This document shows, piece after piece, positions 7,260 through 15,471 of a stretch of DNA of 64,000 nucleotides. The stretch lies in assembly GCF_039522585.1 (NCBI RefSeq), contig NZ_BAAADR010000004.1. One strand, 5' to 3'. Each line of letters starts with the position of its first letter. Positions within the stretch are counted from its first letter, which is position 1. A program made the position numbers and the translations under genes. The DNA comes from Bisbaumannia salifodinae (lineage in GTDB: Bacteria; Pseudomonadota; Gammaproteobacteria; Pseudomonadales; Halomonadaceae). Below the pieces are notes generated by a model. That model saw only the letters and a program-made list of their open reading frames with translations. It was not told the origin of the DNA and searched no databases.

Positions 7260-8593
7260 GCGTGCTTGAAGTCAATTTCGATGGCCTGGTGGGGCCGACC
7301 CATAACTACTCCGGCCTGGCCCACGGCAACGTGGCCTCCATGTCCCATGGCGGCTTGGTCTCCAATCCCCGGGAAGGGGCCCTCCAGGGCCTGGGCAAGA
7401 TGAAGTCGCTGATGGAGGCCGGCTACGCCCAGGGCGTGCTGCCGCCCCAGCAGCGTCCCGACCTGGGCGCCCTGCGCGCCCTGGGCTTCACCGGCAGCAC
7501 CCGCGAGGTGCTGGCCCGGGCCGCCAAGGAGGCGCCCCAGCTGCTGCGGGCGGTGTGTTCCGCCTCCAGCATGTGGACCGCCAATGCCGGCACCGTGACC
7601 CCCAGCGTCGATGCCCCGGACGGCCGGGTGCACTTCACCCCGGCCAACCTGCAGTCCAGCTTCCACCGCTACCTGGAGCCGGAGACCACCGGCCGGGTGC
7701 TGGCGGCCATCTTCAAGGACGAGGCCTACTTCGCCCACCATCCGGTGCTGCCGGCCACCCCGGCCTTCTCCGACGAGGGCGCGGCCAACCACACCCGCCT
7801 GGGCGCCGGCCACGGCGAGCCTGGGGTGCACCTCTTCGTCTACGGTCGCCGGGCCTTCGGCGAGGGCGTCGAGCCCAAGCGCTTCCCGGCCCGCCAGACC
7901 CTGGAGGCGAGCCAGGCGGTGGCCCGTCAGCACGGCCTCGGCGAGGCCCAGACGGTGTTCGCCCAGCAGCACCCGGACGCCATCGATGCCGGCGTCTTCC
8001 ATAACGACGTGATCGCGGTGGGCAACGGCCCGGTGCTGCTCTACCACGAGATGGCCTTCCTCGACGAGCAGGGCACCCTCGACGAGCTGCGCGCCAAGAT
8101 GGCCACGCCGCTGATCCCGGTGCGGGTGCCCAAGGAGGCGGTGAGCATGGAGGACGCGGTGGCCTCCTACCTCTTCAACTCCCAGCTGCTCTCCAACCCG
8201 GACGGCTCCATGACCCTGGTGGTGCCCGGCGAGTGCCAGGAGAACGAGGCGGTATGGCGCACCATCCAGGACCTGCTGATCGCCGGCCCCAACCCGATCA
8301 ACGAGGTGCTGGTCAAGGACGTCAAGCAGAGCATGCGCAACGGCGGCGGCCCCGCCTGCCTGCGCCTGCGGGTCGCCCTCTCCGCGGCGGAGCGCGCCGC
8401 CTTGAGCGGCCGGGTGCTGCTCGATGACGGCCTGCACGGCGACCTGACCGCCTGGGTCGAGCGCCACTACCGGGACCGCCTGGCCCCGGAGGACCTGGCC
8501 GACCCTCAACTGGCCGAGGAGACCCTGACCGCCCTGGACGAGCTGACCCGACTGCTCGCCATCGGCAGCGTCTACCCCTTCCAGCAGGCCTGA
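7256..8593 (+). CDS. astB: N-succinylarginine dihydrolase AstB/AruB
   Basis: A 445-residue member of the amidinotransferase fold that hydrolyses N2-succinylarginine to succinylornithine, two ammonia and CO2, step 2 of the AST pathway. The N-terminal block NFDGLVGPTHNYSGLAHGN is diagnostic. The expected catalytic triad is present: Glu174 (FSDEGAANH), His249 (GVFHNDVIAVGNG) and Cys368 (NGGGPACLRLRV), at nearly the same positions as in E. coli AstB. The start is a GTG at 7256 overlapping the stop of a short bridging frame, with no strong Shine-Dalgarno, which suggests translational coupling. A strong hairpin ends the operon, and no astE follows. Confidence 0.92.
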   Translation: MSVLEVNFDGLVGPTHNYSGLAHGNVASMSHGGLVSNPREGALQGLGKMKSLMEAGYAQGVLPPQQRPDLGALRALGFTGSTREVLARAAKEAPQLLRAVCSASSMWTANAGTVTPSVDAPDGRVHFTPANLQSSFHRYLEPETTGRVLAAIFKDEAYFAHHPVLPATPAFSDEGAANHTRLGAGHGEPGVHLFVYGRRAFGEGVEPKRFPARQTLEASQAVARQHGLGEAQTVFAQQHPDAIDAGVFHNDVIAVGNGPVLLYHEMAFLDEQGTLDELRAKMATPLIPVRVPKEAVSMEDAVASYLFNSQLLSNPDGSMTLVVPGECQENEAVWRTIQDLLIAGPNPINEVLVKDVKQSMRNGGGPACLRLRVALSAAERAALSGRVLLDDGLHGDLTAWVERHYRDRLAPEDLADPQLAEETLTALDELTRLLAIGSVYPFQQA

Positions 8594-8608
8594 TCGCCCG
8601 CCGCTAAC

Positions 8609-8653
8609 ACGCCAAGGGCCCCGCCTCGAGACTCGAGGCGGGGCCCTTGGCGT
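8609..8653 (+). terminator. Long hairpin ending the ast operon
   Basis: A nearly perfect stem of about 22 bp (8609-8630 against 8632-8653), centred on CTCGAG-A-CTCGAG, begins 16 nt after the astB stop. There is no T tract; a strong terminator or 3' protective hairpin is likely. Confidence 0.65.
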
Positions 8654-8666
8654 TGGAGAGCGAGGG

Positions 8667-8720
8667 CTAGGTTTTGTACGAAAAGTCGGCGAGCGCAGGC
8701 AGTTTTCGTACAGAGCCTAG
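8667..8720. repeat. 54-bp palindromic intergenic element
   Basis: Imperfect inverted repeats with arms CTAGGTTTTGTACGAAAA (8667-8684) and TTTTCGTACAGAGCCTAG (8703-8720) flank an 18-nt centre. Each arm begins or ends in CTAG. The build resembles an interspersed palindromic (REP/MITE-like) unit. It supplies the stop codon of the neighbouring lipoprotein gene on the minus strand. Confidence 0.55.
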
Positions 8721-8875
8721 AACGCCTGGCGCTCCTGGCGGGTGGGAGGCTCGTCGGATTCCGGGGCGCCCCATTCGGTGTCGCGGCTACCGTCGGGGTA
8801 GGTATTGACCGTGCAGCCGGCGAGCAGCAGGGCGCTGAGCAACAGGGCGAGGAGGGCAGAGGGCTGGGGGCGCAT
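8717..8875 (-). CDS. Small lipoprotein
   Basis: A 52-residue protein with a lipoprotein signal peptide: MRPQPSALLALLLSALLLAGC, where LLAGC is the lipobox and Cys21 would be acylated. The mature part of about 32 residues is polar and acidic (TVNTYPDGSRDTEWGAPESD). It is probably anchored in a membrane facing the periplasm; the function is unknown. The ATG at 8875 has GGAG about 10 nt upstream, while a longer open frame to 8986 would hide the signal peptide behind 37 residues. The TAG stop lies inside the adjacent palindromic element. Confidence 0.65.
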   Translation of the reverse strand: MRPQPSALLALLLSALLLAGCTVNTYPDGSRDTEWGAPESDEPPTRQERQAF

Positions 8876-8942
8876 AACGAGTCTCCGGGCCGGAAGTGGT
8901 GTTGGCTTAAGTATTGCAGGTCCGAGGCCGAAGGGCTTCAAC

Positions 8943-8984
8943 GGCCAGGCGCCTGTCGGGGTTGCGTCCGACAGGCGCCTGGCC
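8943..8984. promoter_or_regulatory. 17-bp perfect inverted repeat between divergent genes
   Basis: Arms at 8943-8959 and 8968-8984 pair perfectly over 17 bp with an 8-nt loop. Each arm contains the self-complementary decamer CAGGCGCCTG (8946-8955 and 8972-8981). It lies between the divergently transcribed lipoprotein gene and rmuC, so it could be a paired operator, a cruciform or a terminator for read-through. Confidence 0.4.
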
Positions 8985-9046
8985 ATTCCCGAGCGGCGGC
9001 GCCTCGCCTACCATGGGGGCGGGAACCCAACGATAAGGATGCTGCG

Positions 9047-10450
9047 ATGATCTCCGACCCCCTGCTCTTGAGCCTCCTGGCGGGTCTGTCCGGGGCCCTG
9101 CTGGCGGCCGGCCTGGTCGGGGCGGTCGCGGCCCGCCGCCTGGGCACGGCCCGGGAGGCCCAGGCGCGTCTCGAGGCGCAGCGGGATGCCGCCCGGGAGG
9201 CCCTGGCCGCGGCCCGCGAGACCCAGCAGGGCCTCGAGACCCGCCTGGCCCGCGCCCAGCAGGGCGAGCAGGAGCTGCGCCAGGAGCGCGAGCGCCTCAC
9301 CGAACACCTGGCCCTCAAGGAGCAGCACTTCCAGGAGCAGCTGGCCCTGCTCAGGGAGAGCCGCAGCCAGCTGACCCAGGAGTTCGAGGCCCTGGCCAAC
9401 GAGGTGCTGGAGCGCAAGGGGCGCGCCTTCGGCGAGCTCTCCCAGCAGCGCATCCAGGGCCTGTTGCAGCCGCTGCACAGCGAGATGAAGGGCTTTCGTG
9501 ACCAGGTGGCCAGCATCCAGCGCCAGGAGAGCGAGCAGCGTATCCAGCTGCGCACCGAGCTGCAGCAGCTGCAGTCCCTCAACCGCGAGATCACCGACCA
9601 GGCCCAGCGCCTGACCCAGGCCCTCCAGGGCCAGAAGAAGGTCCAGGGCAACTGGGGCGAGCTGATGCTGGAGAACGTCCTCGACGGCTCCGGCCTGCGC
9701 CTGGGCAAGGACTACCGCCGCGAGGTCAGCATCGCCACCGAGGCGGGGCGGCGACGCCCGGACGCCATCGTCTACCTGCCCCAGGGCCGCCACCTGGTGA
9801 TCGATGCCAAGACCTCCCTGGTCGCCTATGTGCGCTACGTCAACGCCGACACGGACGCGCAGCGCCGCGAGGCCCTAGGGGAGCACTGCCGGGCCATGGC
9901 GGCGCGCATCGACGAGCTGGCCGAGCGCCACTATTACGACCTGCCGGGGCTCAACTCCCCGGAGGTGGTGGTGATGTTCGTGCCGGTGGAGTCCGCCTAT
10001 GTGGAGGCCCTCAAGGCCGACGAGACCCTCTTCCAGCGGGCGCTGGAGAAGAACGTCCTGGTGGCCACCCCCACCACCCTGCTGACCAGCCTGAATATCG
10101 TCCGCCAGCTATGGCGCTTCGAGGACCAGAGCCGGCATAGCGCCGAGCTGGCCGGCCGCGCCGAGCGCTTCCATGCCAAGCTGCGCACCTTCCTGGTCAG
10201 CATGGAGGAGGTGGGGCGCAAGCTGGATGGCGCCCGCGGCAGCTACGACCAGGCCCTGGGGCAACTGGTCAACGGCAAGGGCAACCTGGTCAAGCAGGCC
10301 GCCGACTTCGCCGAGCTGGGGGTGGCGGTCAAGCGGGAGCTGCCGGAGAGCCTGGTGGAGCGGGCCCGGCTGGAGCTGGAGACGCCCCGCGGCGAGGCGG
10401 GGGCGTCTCCCGAAGCAAGCGAGGCCGGCCCGCTGCGCTGGGACTCCTAG
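9047..10450 (+). CDS. rmuC: DNA recombination protein RmuC
   Basis: A 467-residue RmuC family protein. The first 25 residues are a hydrophobic helix (LLLSLLAGLSGALLAAGLVGAVAA), followed by a long coiled coil (about 30-200) rich in Gln, Glu, Arg and Leu, and then the RmuC nuclease-like domain (about 200-430) with GNWGELMLENVLDGSGL, VIDAKTSLVAY and NVLVATPTTLLTSLNIV. The VIDAKT block resembles a restriction-endonuclease-fold active site. RmuC limits inversions at short inverted repeats; it is probably tethered to the inner membrane. It is transcribed alone and converges on the betaine transporter operon. Confidence 0.92.
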   Translation: MISDPLLLSLLAGLSGALLAAGLVGAVAARRLGTAREAQARLEAQRDAAREALAAARETQQGLETRLARAQQGEQELRQERERLTEHLALKEQHFQEQLALLRESRSQLTQEFEALANEVLERKGRAFGELSQQRIQGLLQPLHSEMKGFRDQVASIQRQESEQRIQLRTELQQLQSLNREITDQAQRLTQALQGQKKVQGNWGELMLENVLDGSGLRLGKDYRREVSIATEAGRRRPDAIVYLPQGRHLVIDAKTSLVAYVRYVNADTDAQRREALGEHCRAMAARIDELAERHYYDLPGLNSPEVVVMFVPVESAYVEALKADETLFQRALEKNVLVATPTTLLTSLNIVRQLWRFEDQSRHSAELAGRAERFHAKLRTFLVSMEEVGRKLDGARGSYDQALGQLVNGKGNLVKQAADFAELGVAVKRELPESLVERARLELETPRGEAGASPEASEAGPLRWDS

Positions 10451-10466
10451 GACTCCGTGACCCTCG

Positions 10467-11498
10467 TCACTCGGCTGCGGCCCGGGCCGCCTCCAGCCAG
10501 GCGTCGACGCTGTCGCGGTTGGCCTCGATCCACTCCGCCGCCAGGGGCCGTACCTGGTCGTCGGTGAGCTGCTGCTCGCCCATGGCGTTGTCCACCTCGC
10601 TGATCCAGGCCAGCGGCAGGCGTATCCGGCGGAACAGCTCGGCGGCGGCCGGGTTGGCCTCGAGGAAGGCGTTATTGGCGGCCACGCGGATATCGGCGGC
10701 CACGAAGCCCATCTCGATAGGGTCGCTCACCGCCCCGCTCACGCCCCCGGCGCGTTCCGCCTCGTCAGCGACGATGCCCGGGGCATTGATCCACATCACC
10801 TCCTCGCCGGGCGTCAGGGCCAGCAGCCAGGCGCTGGGGCCCCAGGTGTAGTAGAGGGCCGGCTCGCCGCTTTGGATCCGCGACAGCACCTCGGCGAAGT
10901 TGGCGGCGTAGCCCGCGTCCACGTGATTGATATGCTCATGCAGCTCGAAGCGATCGAGCATGGCGTTGATGCCCTCGTGGCAGCCCCAGCCCGGGGGGCA
11001 GCCGAAGAGGTCCGCCTTGCCGTCGCCGGTGGCGTCGAAGGCGGCCTTCACCTCGTCGCGGGTGAAGTCATCGATGCCGGTGATACCGTGGGCCTCCACG
11101 GAGGCGCTGTCCACCAGGTAGCCCTGGATGCCGCAGGCACCGCAGTGGGCCTCGAAGAGGGTGGCGGCGTCGTGGAAGCCGTCGGGCAACTGCGGGTCAT
11201 GCAGCGGGAACCAGCCGTTGGGCCAGTAGTGGGCGTCGCCCTCGGTGATGGCCAGGTAGGCCACCGGGTTGGAGAGGGCGATGGGGTCCCGGACCTCGTA
11301 GCCCAGCTCTTCCAGCAGCTCGACGAAGACCCAGCTCACCGGCACCGCCGAGGTCCAGGTCGCCACCGCCGGTTGCACGCTGACGCCCGCCCCGGGTTCC
11401 TCGGCGGCGGCGTTGTCGGTGGCGGTGAGGGCATAGGCCACGGCGGCGGCCAGCAGGGCCCACTTCAGGGGGCGGGTTCGATGGATGACGTCTTTCAT
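10467..11498 (-). CDS. proX: Glycine betaine/proline ABC transporter substrate-binding protein (ProX-like)
   Basis: A 343-residue periplasmic binding protein with a Sec signal peptide (cleavage near NAAA-EE, residue 32). It delivers glycine betaine or proline betaine to the ProVW-like importer for osmoprotection. The three tryptophans that build the aromatic betaine cage in E. coli ProX have counterparts: Trp96 (YWPNGWFPLHD), Trp171 (GCPPGWGCHEG) and Trp219 (ALYYTWGPSAW). It also shares DATGDGKADL with ProX. It is the last gene of the proV-proW-proX order, 19 nt after proW. Four cysteines (for example CGAC) suggest a disulfide. Confidence 0.88.
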   Translation of the reverse strand: MKDVIHRTRPLKWALLAAAVAYALTATDNAAAEEPGAGVSVQPAVATWTSAVPVSWVFVELLEELGYEVRDPIALSNPVAYLAITEGDAHYWPNGWFPLHDPQLPDGFHDAATLFEAHCGACGIQGYLVDSASVEAHGITGIDDFTRDEVKAAFDATGDGKADLFGCPPGWGCHEGINAMLDRFELHEHINHVDAGYAANFAEVLSRIQSGEPALYYTWGPSAWLLALTPGEEVMWINAPGIVADEAERAGGVSGAVSDPIEMGFVAADIRVAANNAFLEANPAAAELFRRIRLPLAWISEVDNAMGEQQLTDDQVRPLAAEWIEANRDSVDAWLEAARAAAE

Positions 11499-11517
11499 GG
11501 CACACCTCCTCTGACGA

Positions 11518-12423
11518 TCAGGGGCGCTCGTCGGGCGCCCGGCCCGGCGCCTTGTCGCCCAGGCCTTGGGTGATACGGTCCAGCACCATGGCCAGCAGCA
11601 CGATGCCGATGCCGCCGACGAAGGCCTGGCCGATATTGAGCCGCTCCAGGCCGGCGTAGACCTCGAGGCCGAGGCCGCCGGCGCCGATGATGGCGGCGAT
11701 CACCACCATCGACAGCGACAGCATGATGGTCTGGTTGAGCCCCGCCATCAGGGTCGGCAGGGCCAGCGGAAACTGCACCTTCCAGAGGATCTGGCGGGGG
11801 GTGGAACCGAAGGCCTCGGCGGCCTCGATATACTCCTGGCTGACCTGGCGGATGCCCAGGTTGGTGAGGCGGATCATCGGCGGCATGGCGAAGATGATGG
11901 TGGCGATCAACCCCGGCACATTGCCGATGCTGAACAGCATCACCGCCGGCACCAGGTACACGAAGGGCGGGGTGGTCTGCATGATGTCCAGCAGCGGACG
12001 CATCAGGGTGGCGAAGCGGTCGCTGCGGGAGCAGAGGATGCCCAGGGGCAGGCCGATGGCCACGCAGAACAGCACCGCGGTGGCCACCAGGGAGAGGGTC
12101 ACGATCAGGGCGTCCCAGACCCCCATGACGCCCACCAGGGCGAAGGCCGCGAAGGCGAAGAGCCCGACCCGCCAGGAGGCCGCCCGCCAGCCGATCAGGA
12201 AGATGCCGACCAGGAAGAGGCCGGGGGGAATGCCGCCCAGGGCCCACTGGGTGGTCTGCATCACCGACTGCACCGGTGGGCTCACATAGCCGCGGAAGAA
12301 GCCGCGGAAGTTGGCCACCACCCAGTTCACCGCCTCGGTGATCCACTGGCGCATCGGCAGGGCCTCGAAGAGGCCGAAGGGGTCGGTGATCAGCAGGCGC
12401 AGGAATTCCATCAGCTCGTTCAT
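11518..12423 (-). CDS. proW: Glycine betaine/proline ABC transporter permease (ProW-like)
   Basis: A 301-residue inner-membrane permease of the BPD_transp_1 family with about six to seven hydrophobic spans and an N-terminal tail. The cytoplasmic EAA loop that docks on the ATPase is visible as IEAAEAFGSTPRQILWKVQFPLALP, and the typical IIGAGGLGLEVYAGLERLNIGQAF block follows. The ATG at 12423 overlaps the proV stop as ATGA and has GGAGG within the proV end; an open frame continuing to 12720 is antisense-like read-through over proV and was not used. Together with proV and proX it makes a complete importer. Confidence 0.9.
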   Translation of the reverse strand: MNELMEFLRLLITDPFGLFEALPMRQWITEAVNWVVANFRGFFRGYVSPPVQSVMQTTQWALGGIPPGLFLVGIFLIGWRAASWRVGLFAFAAFALVGVMGVWDALIVTLSLVATAVLFCVAIGLPLGILCSRSDRFATLMRPLLDIMQTTPPFVYLVPAVMLFSIGNVPGLIATIIFAMPPMIRLTNLGIRQVSQEYIEAAEAFGSTPRQILWKVQFPLALPTLMAGLNQTIMLSLSMVVIAAIIGAGGLGLEVYAGLERLNIGQAFVGGIGIVLLAMVLDRITQGLGDKAPGRAPDERP

Positions 12424-13649
12424 GCGGTCGCCTCCTCGACGCGGGGGCCGCGCTTCTCCAGGATGCCATGGATCAGTTGGGGCTCGTCGATCAGCCCCGC
12501 CAGGCGCTCCTCCTCGGTGACCAGCAGCGGCAGGCTGCTGTGCAATCGGCCGCGCAGCACCCGGCGCAGCACCTCGTCCCGGGAACAGCTCAGCAGCAGG
12601 TCGTCCCGGGGGTGGCCGGGTGGCGGCGTCTCCAGGGTCCTCCCCAGCTCGCCCAGGGGCAGGGGGCGCTCGTCCCGCCAGGCGCCCCGCAGGCGCCCCG
12701 CGTCGTCCACTCCCAGGCACAGCGTCGGATGGTCGCGATGCCCCAGCAGCCGCAGCCCGTCCCGCTCCCCCAGGGGGGTGAAGGCCCGGTCGCCCAGGGG
12801 CAGGGCGATGGTGCCGGCGGTGATCACCGCGGTGGGATCGGCGTGCTCCACGAAGCGCGCCACGTAGTCGGTGCGGGGATTGACCAGGATCTGTTCCGGG
12901 GTGCCCAACTGGACGATGGCGCCGTCCTCCATGATGGCGATGCGATCCCCCAGGCGCATCGCCTCGTCCAGGTCGTGGGTGATAAAGAGGATGGTGCGCC
13001 CCAGCCGTGCCTGCAGCTTCTTCAGCTCCTGCTGCATGGTGACCTTGATCAGTGGGTCCAGGGCCGAGAAGGGCTCGTCCATCAACAGCACCCGGGCCTC
13101 GGTGGCCAGGGCCCGGGCCAGGCCCACCCGCTGTTGCATGCCGCCGGAGAGGGTCTGGGGGTAGGCGTCGCCCCAGTCGTCCAGGCCCACCATCGCCAGC
13201 ACCTCCTGGGCGCGGCGCAGCCGCTCATCGGTCGCCACGCCCTGGATCTCCAGGCCATAGGCCACGTTGGAACGCACCGAGCGATGGGGGAAGAGGGCGA
13301 AGTGCTGGAAGACCATGCTCAGGTGCCGGCGGCGCAGGCGTCGCAGTCGCTCGGGGGAGGCGCCGGTGATCTCCTCGCTCCCCGTCTCCGGGTCCTCCAG
13401 GAAGATGCGCCCGGCGGTGGGCTCGATCAGGCGATTGATGCAGCGGATCAGGGTCGACTTGCCGCTGCCGGAGAGCCCCATGATCACGAACACCTCGCCG
13501 GGCTCCAGGGCGAAACTGACGTCATTGACCCCCAGCACATGACCGCTCTCGGCCTGGAGCTCGGCCTTGCCCTGGCCCGCCTTCAGCCGGGCCAGCACCG
13601 AGGCCGGATCGGGACCGAACAGCTTGGTCACGCCTTCCACGCGGATCAC
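12420..13649 (-). CDS. proV: Glycine betaine/proline ABC transporter ATPase (ProV-like)
   Basis: A 409-residue ABC ATPase that powers the betaine importer. Walker A is GLSGSGKST (58-66), the signature is LSGGMQQRVGLARAL and Walker B is VLLMDEPFSALDPL with the H-loop ITHDLDEA. The N-terminal insertion ALLA-type region (residues 12-40, PDPASVLARLKAGQGKAEL) is typical of ProV/OpuAA. The C-terminal 130 residues occupy the place of the tandem CBS domains that sense ionic strength in OpuA, although they are divergent here (ending VTEEERLAGLIDEPQLIHGIL). First gene of the operon, transcribed from the 117-nt gap after amyA. Confidence 0.92.
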   Translation of the reverse strand: MIRVEGVTKLFGPDPASVLARLKAGQGKAELQAESGHVLGVNDVSFALEPGEVFVIMGLSGSGKSTLIRCINRLIEPTAGRIFLEDPETGSEEITGASPERLRRLRRRHLSMVFQHFALFPHRSVRSNVAYGLEIQGVATDERLRRAQEVLAMVGLDDWGDAYPQTLSGGMQQRVGLARALATEARVLLMDEPFSALDPLIKVTMQQELKKLQARLGRTILFITHDLDEAMRLGDRIAIMEDGAIVQLGTPEQILVNPRTDYVARFVEHADPTAVITAGTIALPLGDRAFTPLGERDGLRLLGHRDHPTLCLGVDDAGRLRGAWRDERPLPLGELGRTLETPPPGHPRDDLLLSCSRDEVLRRVLRGRLHSSLPLLVTEEERLAGLIDEPQLIHGILEKRGPRVEEATA

Positions 13650-13766
13650 GGTACCCCTCCCCCTGGTGAGCCGCCGCGCCCCGGGCAGGGCGGTGGGGCG
13701 AGGCGACCTCGGATCGGGTTGACGTACCTACAGCATAGAAGTTCTGGAAGTCACCCTGTCGGTGCC

Positions 13767-15239
13767 TCAGGGGGCGGGGCGAGTCAGGCTCAGGGCGGCA
13801 TTCGCCGGCACCGCGACCTCGGCCCGGCCATCCTCCGCGACCCTGACCCGGGTGGCGCAGTCATCCAGCAGGTTGCAGTAGTCGCCGGCGGGCAGGCCGG
13901 TGACCAGTGTCGCGCGCCAGGCCTCGGCGTCGCGGTTCAGGGCCACGAAGCCCCGCTCGCCGCGGGCGAAGGCGATGCGCGAGGCGCCGTCCTCCTGCCA
14001 GTGGGCGAGCGGGGCGTCGCCGACCGTCTGGCGGAAGCCGACCATGGCGGTGATCTCCGGCCAGCGGTGCTCGCAGACCCAGCCCCGCGACTCGAGGTCC
14101 GTCTCCGCCAGGCAGCCGAGGCCCTCCTCGCCATGCACCGGCAGGGTCCGCCAGCCTTCCTCGGCCACCGAGGGCGGCCCCTGGTCGCCGTTCTCGAAGG
14201 TGTAGCTCGACATCAGCTTGGGCGTGCCGTACGGCCAGGCGAGCATGAAGACGTTGGCCAGCGGGTAGAGGGCGTCGCGGTGCATCAGCACGCCGCCGCC
14301 CACATGGCCACGCTGCTTGTCATGATTGTCGACGAACACCAGGGCCGAATCGCTTTCCAGCCACCCCTCTCCCTGCCCCAGGGTCGCGAGGCTGGCCAGG
14401 TCGCCGGCCTCGATGGCGGTGGCCAGCCGATGGGGGTAGGCGAATTCGGTCACGGCGGCGTTGGCCAGGTACTCGGTGGCCTCGATTGGCTCGTGGCCCG
14501 GGTCGATCACTTCCTGGAAGACGTAGGGGCGGCCGTCGAGTCGCGCCAGGATCGCGCCGATATCGTCCGCCGGCATATGCTTGGCGGCGTCGATGCGCAG
14601 GCCGGCCACCCCCAGGTCCAGCAGGCCCTGCAGGTAGTCGGCGAGGCTCGCCTGTATCGCCTCGTCGCCGGTGGCCAGGTCGGCCAGGCCCAGCAGGTGG
14701 CAGTGCTGGACCTCGTAGCGGTCCTGGTAGTCGCGGATCTGATCGTCGCCGTGGCGGCCGCAGTGGTTGAAGTCTTCGTCGCGGGTGAAGAGCTCGCCGT
14801 AACGGAAGGGCGTATAGGCGGTACCGGCGATACCGGTGCCCTCGCCGATACCGGCCATATGGTTGATCACCGCATCGACGACGATGCCGACGCCCGCCGC
14901 CTCGCAGCGCTCGACCATCTCGATAAAGGCGTCGCGGTCGCCGCTGCGCGAGTGGAGGTCATGGCTCACCGGCTGGTAGCGGGCCCACCAGGCGCCCTCG
15001 ACGCCGTCCAGGGCGATATGCTCGTTGGGCGGCGAGACCTGGACGGCGTCGATACCGGCCGGGCCGAGGTGGGTCTCGCACTCGGCGGCGATATCGTCCC
15101 AGCGCCACTCGAAGAGATGGACGATCACCGGGGTCTCGCTGCCGAGTCGGGTGGCGTCACCCAGGGGCGAGGCCTGGGCGGTGGCCGCCAGGCTCAGGGG
15201 CAGGGCCAGCAGGGCCAGGGAGGCGGAGGCAGGTTTCAT
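13767..15239 (-). CDS. Secreted alpha-amylase, GH13, chloride-dependent animal/AHA type
   Basis: A 490-residue endo-acting alpha-1,4-glucanase with a signal peptide (cleavage after AQA, about residue 23), so it acts in the periplasm or outside. The four GH13 regions are DAVINH (122-127), GLRIDAAKH with nucleophile Asp217, EVID with acid Glu243, and FVDNHD with Asp307. Arg215, Asn305 and Lys341 (YGTPKLMSSY) stand where the chloride ligands of the Pseudoalteromonas haloplanktis enzyme stand, so chloride dependence is expected. Six cysteines could form disulfides. It is divergent from malE and probably shares the MalT-controlled intergenic region. Confidence 0.9.
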   Translation of the reverse strand: MKPASASLALLALPLSLAATAQASPLGDATRLGSETPVIVHLFEWRWDDIAAECETHLGPAGIDAVQVSPPNEHIALDGVEGAWWARYQPVSHDLHSRSGDRDAFIEMVERCEAAGVGIVVDAVINHMAGIGEGTGIAGTAYTPFRYGELFTRDEDFNHCGRHGDDQIRDYQDRYEVQHCHLLGLADLATGDEAIQASLADYLQGLLDLGVAGLRIDAAKHMPADDIGAILARLDGRPYVFQEVIDPGHEPIEATEYLANAAVTEFAYPHRLATAIEAGDLASLATLGQGEGWLESDSALVFVDNHDKQRGHVGGGVLMHRDALYPLANVFMLAWPYGTPKLMSSYTFENGDQGPPSVAEEGWRTLPVHGEEGLGCLAETDLESRGWVCEHRWPEITAMVGFRQTVGDAPLAHWQEDGASRIAFARGERGFVALNRDAEAWRATLVTGLPAGDYCNLLDDCATRVRVAEDGRAEVAVPANAALSLTRPAP

Positions 15240-15304
15240 GGCGTCCTCGTCTTGTGATTGTTGGGAACGGGCCTGTCCATGTTAGGGCGCGGGACCGGGG
15301 TTGG

Positions 15305-15382
15305 CCTCCTCCCGGGGCCGGGGAGGAATGCCGGCCCCTACGCCCCCTGGATACGCCGCGCCCGCCTCCCGGGGGGAGGAGG
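15305..15382. promoter_or_regulatory. Candidate MalT boxes between amyA and malE
   Basis: The 232-nt divergent region holds an exact match to the E. coli MalT box GGGGA(G/T)GAGG at 15373-15382, a 9/10 match on the opposite strand at 15305-15314 (reads CGGGAGGAGG) and an 8/10 match at 15320-15329. A MalT-type activator is encoded in the same cluster. The exact match overlaps a 10-bp hairpin (15360-15369 with 15378-15387), and GC-rich DNA makes chance matches plausible. Confidence 0.45.
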
Positions 15383-15471
15383 CGGGCTTGCCGCCCAGCG
15401 GCGAGGCTAGGTGTCCTGCATTACCGCGACCCATAACGACTCATCCATAACAATCAAGGGGCACGACACCC

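Noticed and set aside
12468..15257. A 929-codon open frame on the plus strand opposite proV and amyA
   Set aside because: It is antisense to two clearly conserved genes, has a low-complexity Gly/Gln/His/Val-rich translation and no ribosome site; very GC-rich DNA leaves such frames open by chance.
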